The position numbers and the translations under genes are program-made. Positions 26,019 through 35,051 of a stretch of 64,000 bases of DNA are shown here, piece by piece. The stretch is from Alphaproteobacteria bacterium (GTDB taxonomy: Bacteria; Pseudomonadota; Alphaproteobacteria; Micropepsales; Micropepsaceae), in contig JAJPHG010000029.1 in the NCBI GenBank assembly GCA_021325375.1, positions 1-64,000 of the forward strand, in the 5' to 3' direction. The notes below the pieces were generated by a model. That model was not told where the DNA came from. It did not search any database and saw nothing but the letters and a program-made list of their open reading frames with translations. Numbering within the stretch: the stretch's first letter is position 1; each line of letters starts with the position of its first letter.

Positions 26019-26768
26019 GTGAACTCGCTGGCGGCGCTCATCGGACGGCTCGACGAGACGAACAATCTGCCGCTGTACCAGCAGCTTCAGCGCGGCCTGC
26101 GCCAGGCGATCGAGAACAAGCTGCTTGGTCCCGACGACGCGCTGCCGCCGGAGCGCGATCTCGCCGAGCAGTTCTCCGTCTCGCGCATCACGGTGCGCAA
26201 GGCGCTCGACGGCCTGGTCTCAGAAGGTCTGCTCACGCGCAAGCAGGGCTCGGGCACGTTCATCTCCGGCCGCGTCGAGAAGAACTTCTCCAAGCTGACC
26301 TCGTTCACCGAGGACATGATCGCGCGCGGCCGCACGCCGAGGAGCTCGTGGCTGCGCAAATCCAAAGGCACAGTCACGCCGGAGGAGTCGCTGACCATGG
26401 GCCTGTCGCCGGGCACACCGGTCTATCGCTTCCACCGCCTGCGCTTCGCCGACGACGCGCCGATGGCGCTGGAATATTGCACCGTTCCCGCCTTCTGCCT
26501 GCCGTCGGCCGATGCGGTGGAATCCTCTCTCTACGCAGCCCTCGAGAAGGCCGGACACCGCCCGACGCGCGCGCTGCAGCGGCTGCGCGCGGTGCTGTTC
26601 ACCGCCGAGCAGGCCGAGCTTCTGGGCGCGCACGAGCATGATGCGGGGCTGCTCGTCGAGCGCCGCGGATTCCTTCCCGACGGGCGCGCCGTCGAGTTCT
26701 CGCAATCCTACTATCGCGGCGACATCTACGATTTCGTCGCCGAGCTGAACGCGTCCGAACTGGAATAG
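26019..26768 (+). CDS. GntR/HutC-family transcriptional regulator of GlcNAc genes (NagQ/NagR type)
   Basis: 249 residues from GTG 26019, which has an AAGGAG site 7 bases upstream. An in-frame ATG at 25932 is rejected because it lies inside the candidate operator. A winged helix-turn-helix spans about 16-83 (LPPERDLAEQFSVSRITVR, then RKQGSGTF), followed by a UTRA effector-binding domain (about 100-240). Family members bind GlcNAc-6-P or GlcN-6-P and release DNA. It is the first gene of the rightward nag operon, 2 bp before the deaminase gene, so it most likely represses both operons and itself. Confidence 0.92.
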   Translation: MNSLAALIGRLDETNNLPLYQQLQRGLRQAIENKLLGPDDALPPERDLAEQFSVSRITVRKALDGLVSEGLLTRKQGSGTFISGRVEKNFSKLTSFTEDMIARGRTPRSSWLRKSKGTVTPEESLTMGLSPGTPVYRFHRLRFADDAPMALEYCTVPAFCLPSADAVESSLYAALEKAGHRPTRALQRLRAVLFTAEQAELLGAHEHDAGLLVERRGFLPDGRAVEFSQSYYRGDIYDFVAELNASELE

Positions 26769-26770
26769 AG

Positions 26771-27799
26771 ATGCGGCACGAAGCCTCCGCGATGTTCCAG
26801 GAAAGCGCCGAGGCGCCGCGCGTCGTGGCCCGTCTTCTCGAGAAGAACCGCGCCGCGGTCGCGCGCCTGGCAGCGAGACTTCGCGCGCAGGCACCCCACG
26901 CCGTCGTCACCGGCGCGCGGGGCAGCTCGGACAACGCCGCGACCTTCGCCAAATATCTCATCGAGACCAAGACCGGCACGCTGACCTCGTCGGCAGGGCT
27001 TTCGACCAGCTCCGTCTACACCACCCATCCCAAGCTCGACGGCACCGTGTTCCTCGCGATCTCGCAATCGGGAAAGAGCCCGGACCTGCTCAAGGCGGTC
27101 GAGGCGGCGAAGGAGGCCGGCGCGTTCGTCGTGGCGATCGTCAACGACGAGACCGCGCCGCTGGCCGGCCTCGCCCACGAGATCCTGCCGCTGCATGCGG
27201 GACCCGAGCGCAGCGTGGCGGCGACGAAGACCTGGATCGCCTCGGTCGCAGCGATCGCCCAGCTCGTCGCGGCGTGGAGCGGCGACGGCGAGCTCGACGC
27301 CGCGCTCGCGGCACTTCCCGCGCTTCTCGAACGCGCCTGGTCGCTCGACTGGAGCGCCGTGGCCGATCGATTGAAAGACGCTCACGATCTCTATGTCGTC
27401 GGCCGCGGATTGGGCTTCGGGACGGCGCAGGAAGCAGCCCTCAAGCTCAAGGAGACCTGCGGCCTGCACGCGGAAGCATTCAGCGCGGCGGAGGTCCGTC
27501 ACGGCCCGATGGCGCTGGTGAGAGAGGATTTCCCGGTGCTCGTCTTCGCGCAGGACGACGAGACGATGGAGGGCGTGGCCGAGGCCGCCGAAAGCTTCGT
27601 CAAGGCGCACGCTTCGGTGATGACGGCGGGTGTGGCGTGCGCGGGCGCGTTGGTCCTGCCGAGCTTGCGCGCGCATCCGGTGCTGCAGCCGATCCTGATC
27701 GCGCAGAGCTTCTATCGCGCCGCCAATGCGCTGGCCTTCGCGCGCGGCGCCGATCCCGATCGCCCTCCCCTGCTGAACAAGATCACCGAGACCGTGTGA
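26771..27799 (+). CDS. nagB-II: SIS-type glucosamine-6-phosphate deaminase (NagB-II)
   Basis: 342 residues with two SIS sugar-phosphate isomerase domains (about 30-165 and 190-330). Motifs are GARGSSDNAA, ISQSGKSPD and SVAATKTW. It resembles the isomerase half of GlmS but lacks the glutaminase domain, the hallmark of the NagB-II deaminases that replace classic NagB in many proteobacteria. It converts GlcN-6-P to fructose-6-P and ammonia in the cytoplasm. The stop overlaps the nagA start by one base (TGATG, 27797-27801). A biosynthetic role is unlikely without glutaminase. Confidence 0.92.
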   Translation: MRHEASAMFQESAEAPRVVARLLEKNRAAVARLAARLRAQAPHAVVTGARGSSDNAATFAKYLIETKTGTLTSSAGLSTSSVYTTHPKLDGTVFLAISQSGKSPDLLKAVEAAKEAGAFVVAIVNDETAPLAGLAHEILPLHAGPERSVAATKTWIASVAAIAQLVAAWSGDGELDAALAALPALLERAWSLDWSAVADRLKDAHDLYVVGRGLGFGTAQEAALKLKETCGLHAEAFSAAEVRHGPMALVREDFPVLVFAQDDETMEGVAEAAESFVKAHASVMTAGVACAGALVLPSLRAHPVLQPILIAQSFYRAANALAFARGADPDRPPLLNKITETV

Positions 27800-28932
27800 T
27801 GAGGCAGGTCCTGCGCAACGCCCGCGTGCTGACCGGCTCGAAGATCGAGCGCGGCCTCGCCGTCGTGATCGCGGACGGAATCATCGAGGCCGTGACCGCA
27901 GACGGCGAAATCCCCGGCGGCATCGATCTCGCCGACGGCATCCTGCTGCCCGGCTTCGTCGACATCCAGGTCAACGGCGGCGGCGGCGCGCTGTTCGGCG
28001 AGCAGCCGTCGGCCGAAGCCATCGGCGTGATCGCGCGGGCGCATCGGCGCACCGGCACGACCGGCTTCCTGCCCACCATCATCAGCGCCGATTTCGAGCG
28101 CATCGCGCGCGCCATCGCCGCCGTGGACGAGGCGATCGGAAGCGGCATGCCGGGCGTGCTCGGCATCCACATCGAAGGCCCGTTCCTCAGCCCCGAGCGC
28201 AAGGGCATCCACGACGCCTCGCGCTTCCGCATCCTCGACGAGGACGCGTTCCGTCTTCTGACCTCGGCCAGGCGCGGCCGCACGCTGGTGACGCTCGCGC
28301 CCGAAGAGACGACGCCCGCGATGATCGCAAGGCTCAAAGGCGCAGGCATCATCGTCTCCGCCGGCCACACCAATGCGAGCTATGTCGAGACGCGCGCGGC
28401 GCTCGATCACGGCGTCACCGGCTTCACCCATCTCTTCAACGCGATGTCGCAGATGCAGGGACGCGAGCCCGGCGCTGTCGGCGCGGCGCTCGAAGACACG
28501 GCAAGCTGGTGCGGCGTCATCGTCGACGGCTATCACGTCGATCCGGTGATGCTGCGGCTGGCGCTGAGGCTCAAAGGGCCCGAGCGCATCATGCTCGTCA
28601 GCGACGCGATGCCGAGCGTGGGATCGGACACGAAATCCTTCATGCTCGACGGGCACAGGATCGTCGCCGAGAACGGCGTGTGCGTGGCGCGTGACGGTAC
28701 GCTGGCGGGCTCCGATCTCGACATGGCGAGCGCGGTGCGCAACGCGGTCAAGCTGCTCGGCCAGGACCTGGCGCAGGCCGCGAACATGGCGAGCCTGAAT
28801 CCCGCCGCGTTCCTCGGACTCTCGGGCTCGATCGGCAGCATCGCGCCGGGAAAGCGGGCCGACCTCGTGCTGATGACGGACGGCTTCGACGTCATGCAAA
28901 CCTGGATCGCCGGCCGCGCGTCGGACGCTTGA
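27799..28932 (+). CDS. nagA: N-acetylglucosamine-6-phosphate deacetylase
   Basis: 377 residues, a normal NagA length. Motifs: [13 protein letters not shown] after strand 1 (the Q-x-N variant of the metal site, as in E. coli NagA), HIEGPFL with the metal-binding Glu, SAGHTNA and FTHLFNAM with metal/substrate His, and the catalytic Asp in LVSDAMPS. It removes acetate from GlcNAc-6-P made by the PTS. It is translationally coupled to nagB-II by a one-base overlap, and the Entner-Doudoroff dehydratase gene begins 2 bp downstream. Confidence 0.96.
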   Translation: MRQVLRNARVLTGSKIERGLAVVIADGIIEAVTADGEIPGGIDLADGILLPGFVDIQVNGGGGALFGEQPSAEAIGVIARAHRRTGTTGFLPTIISADFERIARAIAAVDEAIGSGMPGVLGIHIEGPFLSPERKGIHDASRFRILDEDAFRLLTSARRGRTLVTLAPEETTPAMIARLKGAGIIVSAGHTNASYVETRAALDHGVTGFTHLFNAMSQMQGREPGAVGAALEDTASWCGVIVDGYHVDPVMLRLALRLKGPERIMLVSDAMPSVGSDTKSFMLDGHRIVAENGVCVARDGTLAGSDLDMASAVRNAVKLLGQDLAQAANMASLNPAAFLGLSGSIGSIAPGKRADLVLMTDGFDVMQTWIAGRASDA

Positions 28933-28934
28933 GC

Positions 28935-30737
28935 ATGTCCGGCGTGAACGAGGCCGTCGCCGCCGTCACCGCCCGCATCGAGGCGCGCAGCCGCGATGGC
29001 CGCGCGCGCTATCTGGCGCGCATGAAAGAGGCGCGGACGCAAGGCGTGGGCCGCGCGCGGCTGGATTGCGGCAACCTCGCGCATCTGTGCGCCGCCGCAG
29101 CGGCGGACGACAAGCGCGCGATCCGCCTCGGCGAAGCGAAGAACCTCGCCATCGTCACCGCCTATAACGACATGCTCTCGGCGCATCAGCCGCTTGGCGC
29201 ATACCCCGACATCATCAAGGACGCGGCGCGCGAAGAGGGCTGCACCGCTCAGGTCGCAGGCGGCGTGCCTGCCATGTGCGACGGGGTGACCCAAGGCCGG
29301 CCCGGCATGGAGCTGTCGCTGTTCTCGCGCGACGTGATCGCGCTGTCGACCGCGCTTGCGCTCTCCCACGGCGCTTTCGACGCGACGCTGTGCTTGGGGG
29401 TTTGCGACAAGATCGTGCCGGGAATGCTGATCGGCGCGCTTGCTTTCGGCCATCTGCCGACGCTGTTCGTGCCGGCGGGTCCCATGCCGTCGGGCCTTTC
29501 CAATTCGGCGAAGGCGCGCGTGCGCGAGGCCCATGCCGTGGGCGCGGCGAGCCGCGCCGAGCTTATGGAGGCCGAGAGCGCGTCCTATCACGCACCGGGC
29601 ACCTGCACCTTCTACGGCACCGCCAATTCCAACCAGATGCTGATGGAGGTGATGGGGCTGCATCTTCCGGGCACGGCCTTCGTCCCTCCGGGAACGATGC
29701 TGCGCGATGCTCTGACGCGCGCGGCGGCGGCACGGGCCTGCACGCTCGCGCGCGATGGAACCGGCGCGCTCGCCGAGATCGTCGATGCACGCGCGATCGT
29801 CAACGGCGTGGTCGGGCTGATGGCGACGGGCGGCTCGACCAATCATACGCTGCACCTGCCGGCGATCGCGCACGCCGCGGGCCTGATCCTCGAATGGGAG
29901 GATTTCGCCGACCTTTCCCGCGTAGTCCCGCTCCTGGCGCGCATCTATCCCAACGGCAGCGCCGACGTGAACCGCTTCCAGGCGAGCGGCGGCATGGCGT
30001 TCATCGTGCGGGAACTCGTCGCCGCGGGGCTGCTTCATGCGGATGTGCAGACGGTTGCGGGCCCGGGCCTGCACGCTTATGCGCGCGAGCCCCATATCGC
30101 CGAAGGGCGCCTTGCCTGGCGCGACCCTGCGCCCAGCGTTTTCGATCCCGACGTGGTGAGGCCCGCCTGCGATCCGTTCGACGCCGAAGGCGGATTGCGC
30201 CTGCTCAAGGGCAATCTGGGGCGCGCCGTGATCAAGGTCTCCGCCGTGGCGCCGCGGCATCGCCGCGTCGAAGCGCCGGCGCGCGTGTTCCATGCCCAGG
30301 AGGAATTCCTCGCCGCTTTCGCGCAAGGCGCACTCGCGCGCGACGTCATCGCCGTGTTGCGCTTCCAGGGTCCGAAGGCGAACGGCATGCCCGAGCTGCA
30401 CAAGCTGACGCCGCCGCTTTGCGCGCTGCAGGCGCAAGGCTTCGCGGTCGGCCTCGTCACCGACGGGCGCATGTCGGGCGCGTCCGGCAAGATCCCCGCG
30501 GCCATCCATGTGACGCCGGAAGCCAAGGACGGCGGCCCTCTCGCGCGTGTCCGCGACGGCGACGTGATCCGCATCGATGCGGAACGCAACCTGCTGGAAG
30601 CGAAGGTCGAGCCGGAGGTTCTGATGTCGCGTCCAGCCGCCGCGCATGACGACGGCGTCTACGGCATGGGGCGCGAGTTGTTCGCGCCGTTCCGCGCTCT
30701 CGTCGGCCGCGCCGACATGGGAGCGAGCGTGCTGTGA
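28935..30737 (+). CDS. edd: 6-phosphogluconate dehydratase (Entner-Doudoroff)
   Basis: 600 residues from ATG 28935, 2 bp after nagA. IlvD/Edd family: iron-sulfur cysteines lie in [21 protein letters not shown] and [13 protein letters not shown], with the C-terminal [14 protein letters not shown] motif. It dehydrates 6-phosphogluconate to 2-keto-3-deoxy-6-phosphogluconate. Dihydroxy-acid dehydratase is excluded by the Edd-specific length and by the adjoining aldolase. Its location inside a nag operon ties amino-sugar use to the Entner-Doudoroff route. Confidence 0.95.
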   Translation: MSGVNEAVAAVTARIEARSRDGRARYLARMKEARTQGVGRARLDCGNLAHLCAAAAADDKRAIRLGEAKNLAIVTAYNDMLSAHQPLGAYPDIIKDAAREEGCTAQVAGGVPAMCDGVTQGRPGMELSLFSRDVIALSTALALSHGAFDATLCLGVCDKIVPGMLIGALAFGHLPTLFVPAGPMPSGLSNSAKARVREAHAVGAASRAELMEAESASYHAPGTCTFYGTANSNQMLMEVMGLHLPGTAFVPPGTMLRDALTRAAAARACTLARDGTGALAEIVDARAIVNGVVGLMATGGSTNHTLHLPAIAHAAGLILEWEDFADLSRVVPLLARIYPNGSADVNRFQASGGMAFIVRELVAAGLLHADVQTVAGPGLHAYAREPHIAEGRLAWRDPAPSVFDPDVVRPACDPFDAEGGLRLLKGNLGRAVIKVSAVAPRHRRVEAPARVFHAQEEFLAAFAQGALARDVIAVLRFQGPKANGMPELHKLTPPLCALQAQGFAVGLVTDGRMSGASGKIPAAIHVTPEAKDGGPLARVRDGDVIRIDAERNLLEAKVEPEVLMSRPAAAHDDGVYGMGRELFAPFRALVGRADMGASVL

Positions 30738-31381
30738 GCGATATCGCCGAAATCCTTGCGCTTTCGCCCGTGATCCCGGTGCTGACCATCGAGGATGCAA
30801 ACGACGCCGTGCCGCTGGCGCGGGCGCTGCTCGGCGGCGGGTTGCGCGTCCTCGAAGTCACCTTGCGCACGGAGCAAGCGCTCGACTGCATTTCCGCGAT
30901 CGCGCGCGCAATGCCCGATGCGATTGTCGGCGCCGGAACGGTGCTCAGCGCGCGCGATTGCGCGAGGGCGCACGACACGGGCGCGCGCTTCGCGGTGAGC
31001 CCGGGCCTCACCGACGGCCTTGCCCAATCCCCGCTTCCGCTTCTGCCCGGCATCGCGACCGCGAGCGAGATCATGCGCGGATTGGACTTCGGCCTCACCT
31101 GTTTCAAATTCTTCCCGGCCGAGAGTTCGGGCGGCGTGCGTGCGCTGAAGGCATTCGCGGGTCCGTTCGGGCAGGTCCGGTTCTGCCCGACGGGCGGGAT
31201 CAGCCAAGACAACGCGCCTCTCTATCTGGCGCTCGCCAATGTGGTCTGCATCGGCGGCACCTGGATTGCGCCGGAAAACCTCATCGCGGAGAAGAATTGG
31301 TCTGCAATCGCCGAGCTGGCGCGCGCTGCTTCCCGCCTGCGGACACCAAGTATAAAATCGGATGCGGCGGGGCATCCATGA
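30734..31381 (+). CDS. eda: KDPG aldolase (2-keto-3-deoxy-6-phosphogluconate aldolase)
   Basis: 215 residues of the KDPG/KHG class I aldolase family. The Schiff-base Lys125 sits in FKFFPAES, the general-base region is [10 protein letters not shown], and the phosphate-binding segment is FCPTGGIS. It cleaves KDPG to pyruvate and glyceraldehyde-3-phosphate. The start is GTG 30734, overlapping the edd stop (GTGA, 30734-30737), so the two enzymes are translationally coupled. Confidence 0.96.
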   Translation: MSDIAEILALSPVIPVLTIEDANDAVPLARALLGGGLRVLEVTLRTEQALDCISAIARAMPDAIVGAGTVLSARDCARAHDTGARFAVSPGLTDGLAQSPLPLLPGIATASEIMRGLDFGLTCFKFFPAESSGGVRALKAFAGPFGQVRFCPTGGISQDNAPLYLALANVVCIGGTWIAPENLIAEKNWSAIAELARAASRLRTPSIKSDAAGHP

Positions 31382-31392
31382 AGGAGATCGAC

Positions 31393-31761
31393 ATGAGAAC
31401 TCTGGCGTTGGCGGCCTTGCTCACCGCGCTCGCGGCCCAGGCGCAGGGCGACGTGCTTCCCAAATCGACCGCGGCGATCGTGCAGGGCTCGCAGATCTGC
31501 CTGCGCGCCGACCGCATCCGGGGCCGCACCATCGTCGACAAGCAGACCATCGTGTTCCGCATGAACGACGGGACCTATTGGAAGAACACGCTGCAGAAGC
31601 CCTGTGTCGGGCTCGCGATCCGCGACGGCTTCTCGTTCGCCACGACCGACAACTACATCTGCTCCAACCAGCAGCGCATCCGCGTGCTCGGCCAGGGCAA
31701 TGTCTGCTATCTGGGCGATTTCACGCAGACCGGATCGCCGGTGCCGGGTGCGGCGCAGTGA
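31393..31761 (+). CDS. Small secreted protein, DUF6491-like
   Basis: 122 residues from ATG 31393, preceded by AAGGAG (31381-31386) at ideal spacing; ATG 31378 in frame is less likely. A signal peptide (MRTLALAALLTALAAQAQG) precedes a small domain with four Cys (QICLRADRI, PCVGLAI, YICSNQQ, NVCYLG) and a central IVFRMNDGTYWKN. It resembles the DUF6491 small periplasmic proteins of alphaproteobacteria by eye. No function is known. It sits between eda and the halogenase gene, overlapping the latter by 4 bp. Confidence 0.75.
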   Translation: MRTLALAALLTALAAQAQGDVLPKSTAAIVQGSQICLRADRIRGRTIVDKQTIVFRMNDGTYWKNTLQKPCVGLAIRDGFSFATTDNYICSNQQRIRVLGQGNVCYLGDFTQTGSPVPGAAQ

Positions 31762-33380
31762 AGCCGCTCGACAGCATCGTCATCGTGGGCGGCGGGACGG
31801 CGGGTTGGCTGACCGCCGCCCTGCTCGCCAAGCGGCTCGGCGCCGACAAGCCCAACGGCGTGCGCGTCACGCTGATCGAATCCAGCGACATCGGCACGAT
31901 CGGCGTCGGCGAAGGGACGTTCCCGACCTTCCGCCGCACGCTGCGCACCATCGGCGTCGGCGAGGCCGAGTTCATGCGCGAATGCTCGGCCGCGTTCAAG
32001 CAGGCGATCCGCTTCGTAGACTGGGAGCGCGCGCCGGTGAACGGCCGGCACACACATTACTATCATCCCTTCAATGTTCCGCATCTGATGGCGATGGGGG
32101 CCGACATGGCGCCCTATTGGGCGCTGGGCGAGGCGGGCAAGGACGTGCCGTTCTCCGACGCCACCACGTTGCAGGATAAAGTCGTCGACGCCCTCAAGGC
32201 GCCCAAGCGCATCGACGACGCGGCCTATGACGGGCCGATGAACTATGCCTATCATCTTGATGCCGCCAAGCTCGCCGTGTTTCTGAAGAACACCGGCGTC
32301 AAGTTGGGCGTGCGGCACCTGATCGGCAACGTCGCCAATGTCGTGCTCGACGAGCAGGGCGTCATCGCCAGGCTCGAAACCGTCGAGCACGGCACGCTGG
32401 AAGCCGGCCTCTACGTCGACTGCACCGGCTTCGCCGGCGTGCTGATCGGGCGCGCGCTGGGCGAGCCCTGGCGCGACGTGACGAACATGCTCTTCGTCGA
32501 CCGCGCCGTGGCCATGCAGGTGCCTTACGCGAGCGAGAAGACGCAGATTTTCCCGGCGACGATATCGAGCGCGCATGAATCGGGATGGACCTGGGACATC
32601 GGCCTGGATACGCGCCGCGGCATCGGCTTCTGCTACTCGGGCAAATACACCGACGACGACCGCGCCGAAGAGATCCTGCGCGGCTATATCGGCGCGCCCG
32701 CGGAGGGCCGCAACGCGCGCCGCTTGAAGATGCGCGTGGGCTATCGCGACCGGCAATGGGTCAAGAACTGCGTCGCTATCGGGCTTTCGGCCGGGTTCCT
32801 GGAGCCGCTCGAATCCACCGGCATCATCCAGATCGAGGCGGCGGCGCACATGATCGCCGAATACTTCCCGCGCCACGGCGACATGGAGCGCGTGGCGACG
32901 CATTTCTCGACCATCATGCGGCGGCGCTTCGAGCTCGCGGTCGACTTCATCAAGCTGCACTACTATCTCAACAAGCGCACCGATCATGCGTTCTGGATCG
33001 ACAACGCCAGGCCCGAGACCGCAAGCGACGCGCTCAAGGACAAGATCGAGCTCTGGCGGCGGCGCCCGCCGACCTCACTCGACTTCGACACGACCTATGA
33101 GGCGTTCAAATATCAGAGCTACCAATACATCCTGTTCGGTCTCGGCTTCAGGCCCGACATGGAAGGCAACGAGTCCGCCTATCCCTTCGGCGAAGAAGCG
33201 CGGCGCGAGTTCCGCCGCGTCCAGGCCGCGTCGCAGCAGGCGTTGAAGGCGCTGCCGGATCACCGTGCGCTGCTGGACGAGATCTACGCGAACGGCTTCA
33301 GGCCGAAAGCCGCGCGCGGCGGCGCCACCATCGCGGCCCGTGAGGACACGGTCCCGACCTCGCAGATGATGCATCGCTGA
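31758..33380 (+). CDS. Flavin-dependent tryptophan-halogenase-family protein
   Basis: 540 residues from GTG 31758 (GTGA overlap with the previous stop). The FAD-binding GGGTAG motif is at 11-16. The Lys that forms the haloamine in PrnA corresponds by eye to Lys81 in SAAFKQAIRFVDW. The family WxWxIP signature appears as WTWDIGL (Trp277, Trp279), so the last two positions differ. The C-terminal half has EPLESTGI, typical of the family. It could halogenate an indole or other aromatic using reduced flavin, but related genes commonly occur beside TonB receptors in sugar-use loci with no known natural product. Its place at the end of a nag operon is notable. It converges with the MFS gene 3 bp away. 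Confidence 0.88.
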   Translation: MKPLDSIVIVGGGTAGWLTAALLAKRLGADKPNGVRVTLIESSDIGTIGVGEGTFPTFRRTLRTIGVGEAEFMRECSAAFKQAIRFVDWERAPVNGRHTHYYHPFNVPHLMAMGADMAPYWALGEAGKDVPFSDATTLQDKVVDALKAPKRIDDAAYDGPMNYAYHLDAAKLAVFLKNTGVKLGVRHLIGNVANVVLDEQGVIARLETVEHGTLEAGLYVDCTGFAGVLIGRALGEPWRDVTNMLFVDRAVAMQVPYASEKTQIFPATISSAHESGWTWDIGLDTRRGIGFCYSGKYTDDDRAEEILRGYIGAPAEGRNARRLKMRVGYRDRQWVKNCVAIGLSAGFLEPLESTGIIQIEAAAHMIAEYFPRHGDMERVATHFSTIMRRRFELAVDFIKLHYYLNKRTDHAFWIDNARPETASDALKDKIELWRRRPPTSLDFDTTYEAFKYQSYQYILFGLGFRPDMEGNESAYPFGEEARREFRRVQAASQQALKALPDHRALLDEIYANGFRPKAARGGATIAAREDTVPTSQMMHR

Positions 33381-33383
33381 AGT

Positions 33384-34955
33384 TCAGGGGCTCTCGAGCT
33401 CGCGCAGATCGCGCCCGCGCGTCTCGCGGCCGAACCAGGCGATGAGCGCGAGCGAGACCAGCGCCGGCACCGCGACGATGGCGGCGGCCAGGCCCAGCGC
33501 CGGGACCAGCGCCAGCGCGCCCAAGCCCTGCGCGATGAGGCCGCCGACCTTGCTGCAGCCCGCCACCCAGCCCGTCGCCCTTCCGCGCACGCGCAAGGGG
33601 TAGTTCTCGGCCGCGTAAGGCAGAAGGATCGAGATCACGCCGGTCGAGCCGACGATGAGAAGAGCGACCGGCACGAGCGGATCGCCGCCGCTGGCGCGCA
33701 GGAGCAGCGCCGCAAGCCCCAGGACCGTCATCGCGATCATCAAGACGAGCGACCATTTGGTGCTCCAGGCGCTGTAGAGCCAGGTCACGAGCGCGACCGT
33801 CGGCACGGCGAAGAGCGCCGATTTGGCGATGAGCGCGCTGGCCGCGCCCGCGCTGCGGCCTTCCGCCACCAGCGTGGCCGGCAGCCACAGCAACACGCCG
33901 AAATTGACGAAGCCCCAGGCGAGCGCGGCAAGCGTCAGCGCCACCGTGGTCCCGAGGAACCCGTGATCGACCGGCGGCAGGGGCGTATGATCCTCGGCCG
34001 CATCCTTTTCGATCGTTTCGGTCGAGCGCGTCAGCGAGACGCCGAACCGCGCCAGCACGCTTCGTGCCTCGCCGATGCGGCCCATCATCTCCAGGAAGCG
34101 CGCCGATTCCGGAATGAACGGGCTGAGCGCGATCAGGATGAGGCCGGTCGGCAGGTTGAGGAACCACATGATCCGCCAGCCGAAGAGGGGCTGGAGCAGC
34201 GCCGACAACCCGCTGGACGCCAGATAGCCGCCGACCGCGCCGACGCCGCCGACCAGCACCAGGCACCAGCTGCGGTGCCTGGTCGGCATCAGCTCGGCGA
34301 GCAGTGCATAGGTCACCGGCAGCATGCCGCCCGCCGCGGCCCCCATCAAAAAGCACATCACCAGGTTCCACCAGAACGACGGCATGGCGCCGCAGATCGA
34401 GGTGCCGATGAACATCACCGACGACAACAGGATCGTGGCGCGCCGCCCATAGATGTCGGCGAGCGCGCCCCAGACGAACGATCCCACCGCGGTCCCCACC
34501 AGGGCGCAGAACGGCAGCATCGCCACCGTCGCCTTGCCGATGGCGTATTCGCTGCGCATGCCGGGCGTGACGAAGCCCAGGCTCGCGGGCTTCATGATGT
34601 CGATGATGAGGGCCACGGAAAGGACCGCCATCAGCATCCAGTGCGCGGCGGTCAGCGGCGCGTCTTCGGGCGGCGCGATGGCGATGAAGGGTTCGTTGCT
34701 TTTCACCGCCCTCGGCAGCAGCCCGTAGCCCGCGGCCGCGATCCCGGAGACGATCAGCGCCATCCCTAGGATCATGCCGGGGTCCATCGGCATGCCGGCG
34801 AGCACGAAACCCATGTTGCGCGCCATCCAGAACATCGGAAGATGCAGCAGCACGCCCGCCGTGACGACGCCCGAGCCCAGCCAGAAGCCGAGCGCGCTGC
34901 GACGGTCCGCGAACATGAAAAGGCTGCGCGTGCCCGAGCCGGTTTTCCCCCACAT
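33384..34955 (-). CDS. MFS transporter (sugar-porter-like)
   Basis: 523 residues with 12 hydrophobic segments. The MFS loop 2-3 signature is WGALADIYGRR, and the middle/C-terminal motif PESARFLEMMGR resembles the sugar/metabolite-H+ symporter branch. The C-terminal half has ENYPLRVRGRATG. It is an inner-membrane secondary transporter with unknown substrate. Start ATG 34955 lacks a strong ribosome site; ATG 34916 (MFADRRSALG) is an alternative. It is divergent from the amidohydrolase gene by 96 bp. Confidence 0.88.
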   Translation of the reverse strand: MWGKTGSGTRSLFMFADRRSALGFWLGSGVVTAGVLLHLPMFWMARNMGFVLAGMPMDPGMILGMALIVSGIAAAGYGLLPRAVKSNEPFIAIAPPEDAPLTAAHWMLMAVLSVALIIDIMKPASLGFVTPGMRSEYAIGKATVAMLPFCALVGTAVGSFVWGALADIYGRRATILLSSVMFIGTSICGAMPSFWWNLVMCFLMGAAAGGMLPVTYALLAELMPTRHRSWCLVLVGGVGAVGGYLASSGLSALLQPLFGWRIMWFLNLPTGLILIALSPFIPESARFLEMMGRIGEARSVLARFGVSLTRSTETIEKDAAEDHTPLPPVDHGFLGTTVALTLAALAWGFVNFGVLLWLPATLVAEGRSAGAASALIAKSALFAVPTVALVTWLYSAWSTKWSLVLMIAMTVLGLAALLLRASGGDPLVPVALLIVGSTGVISILLPYAAENYPLRVRGRATGWVAGCSKVGGLIAQGLGALALVPALGLAAAIVAVPALVSLALIAWFGRETRGRDLRELESP

Positions 34956-35051
34956 AACCGTTGGATATCATGTGGAGTTCGGTATCGCAAAATCGCGGGC
35001 TCAAGGATCGGCGTCGATCGTGCTAGTGTCAGTCGACATTGGGGGGAAACC

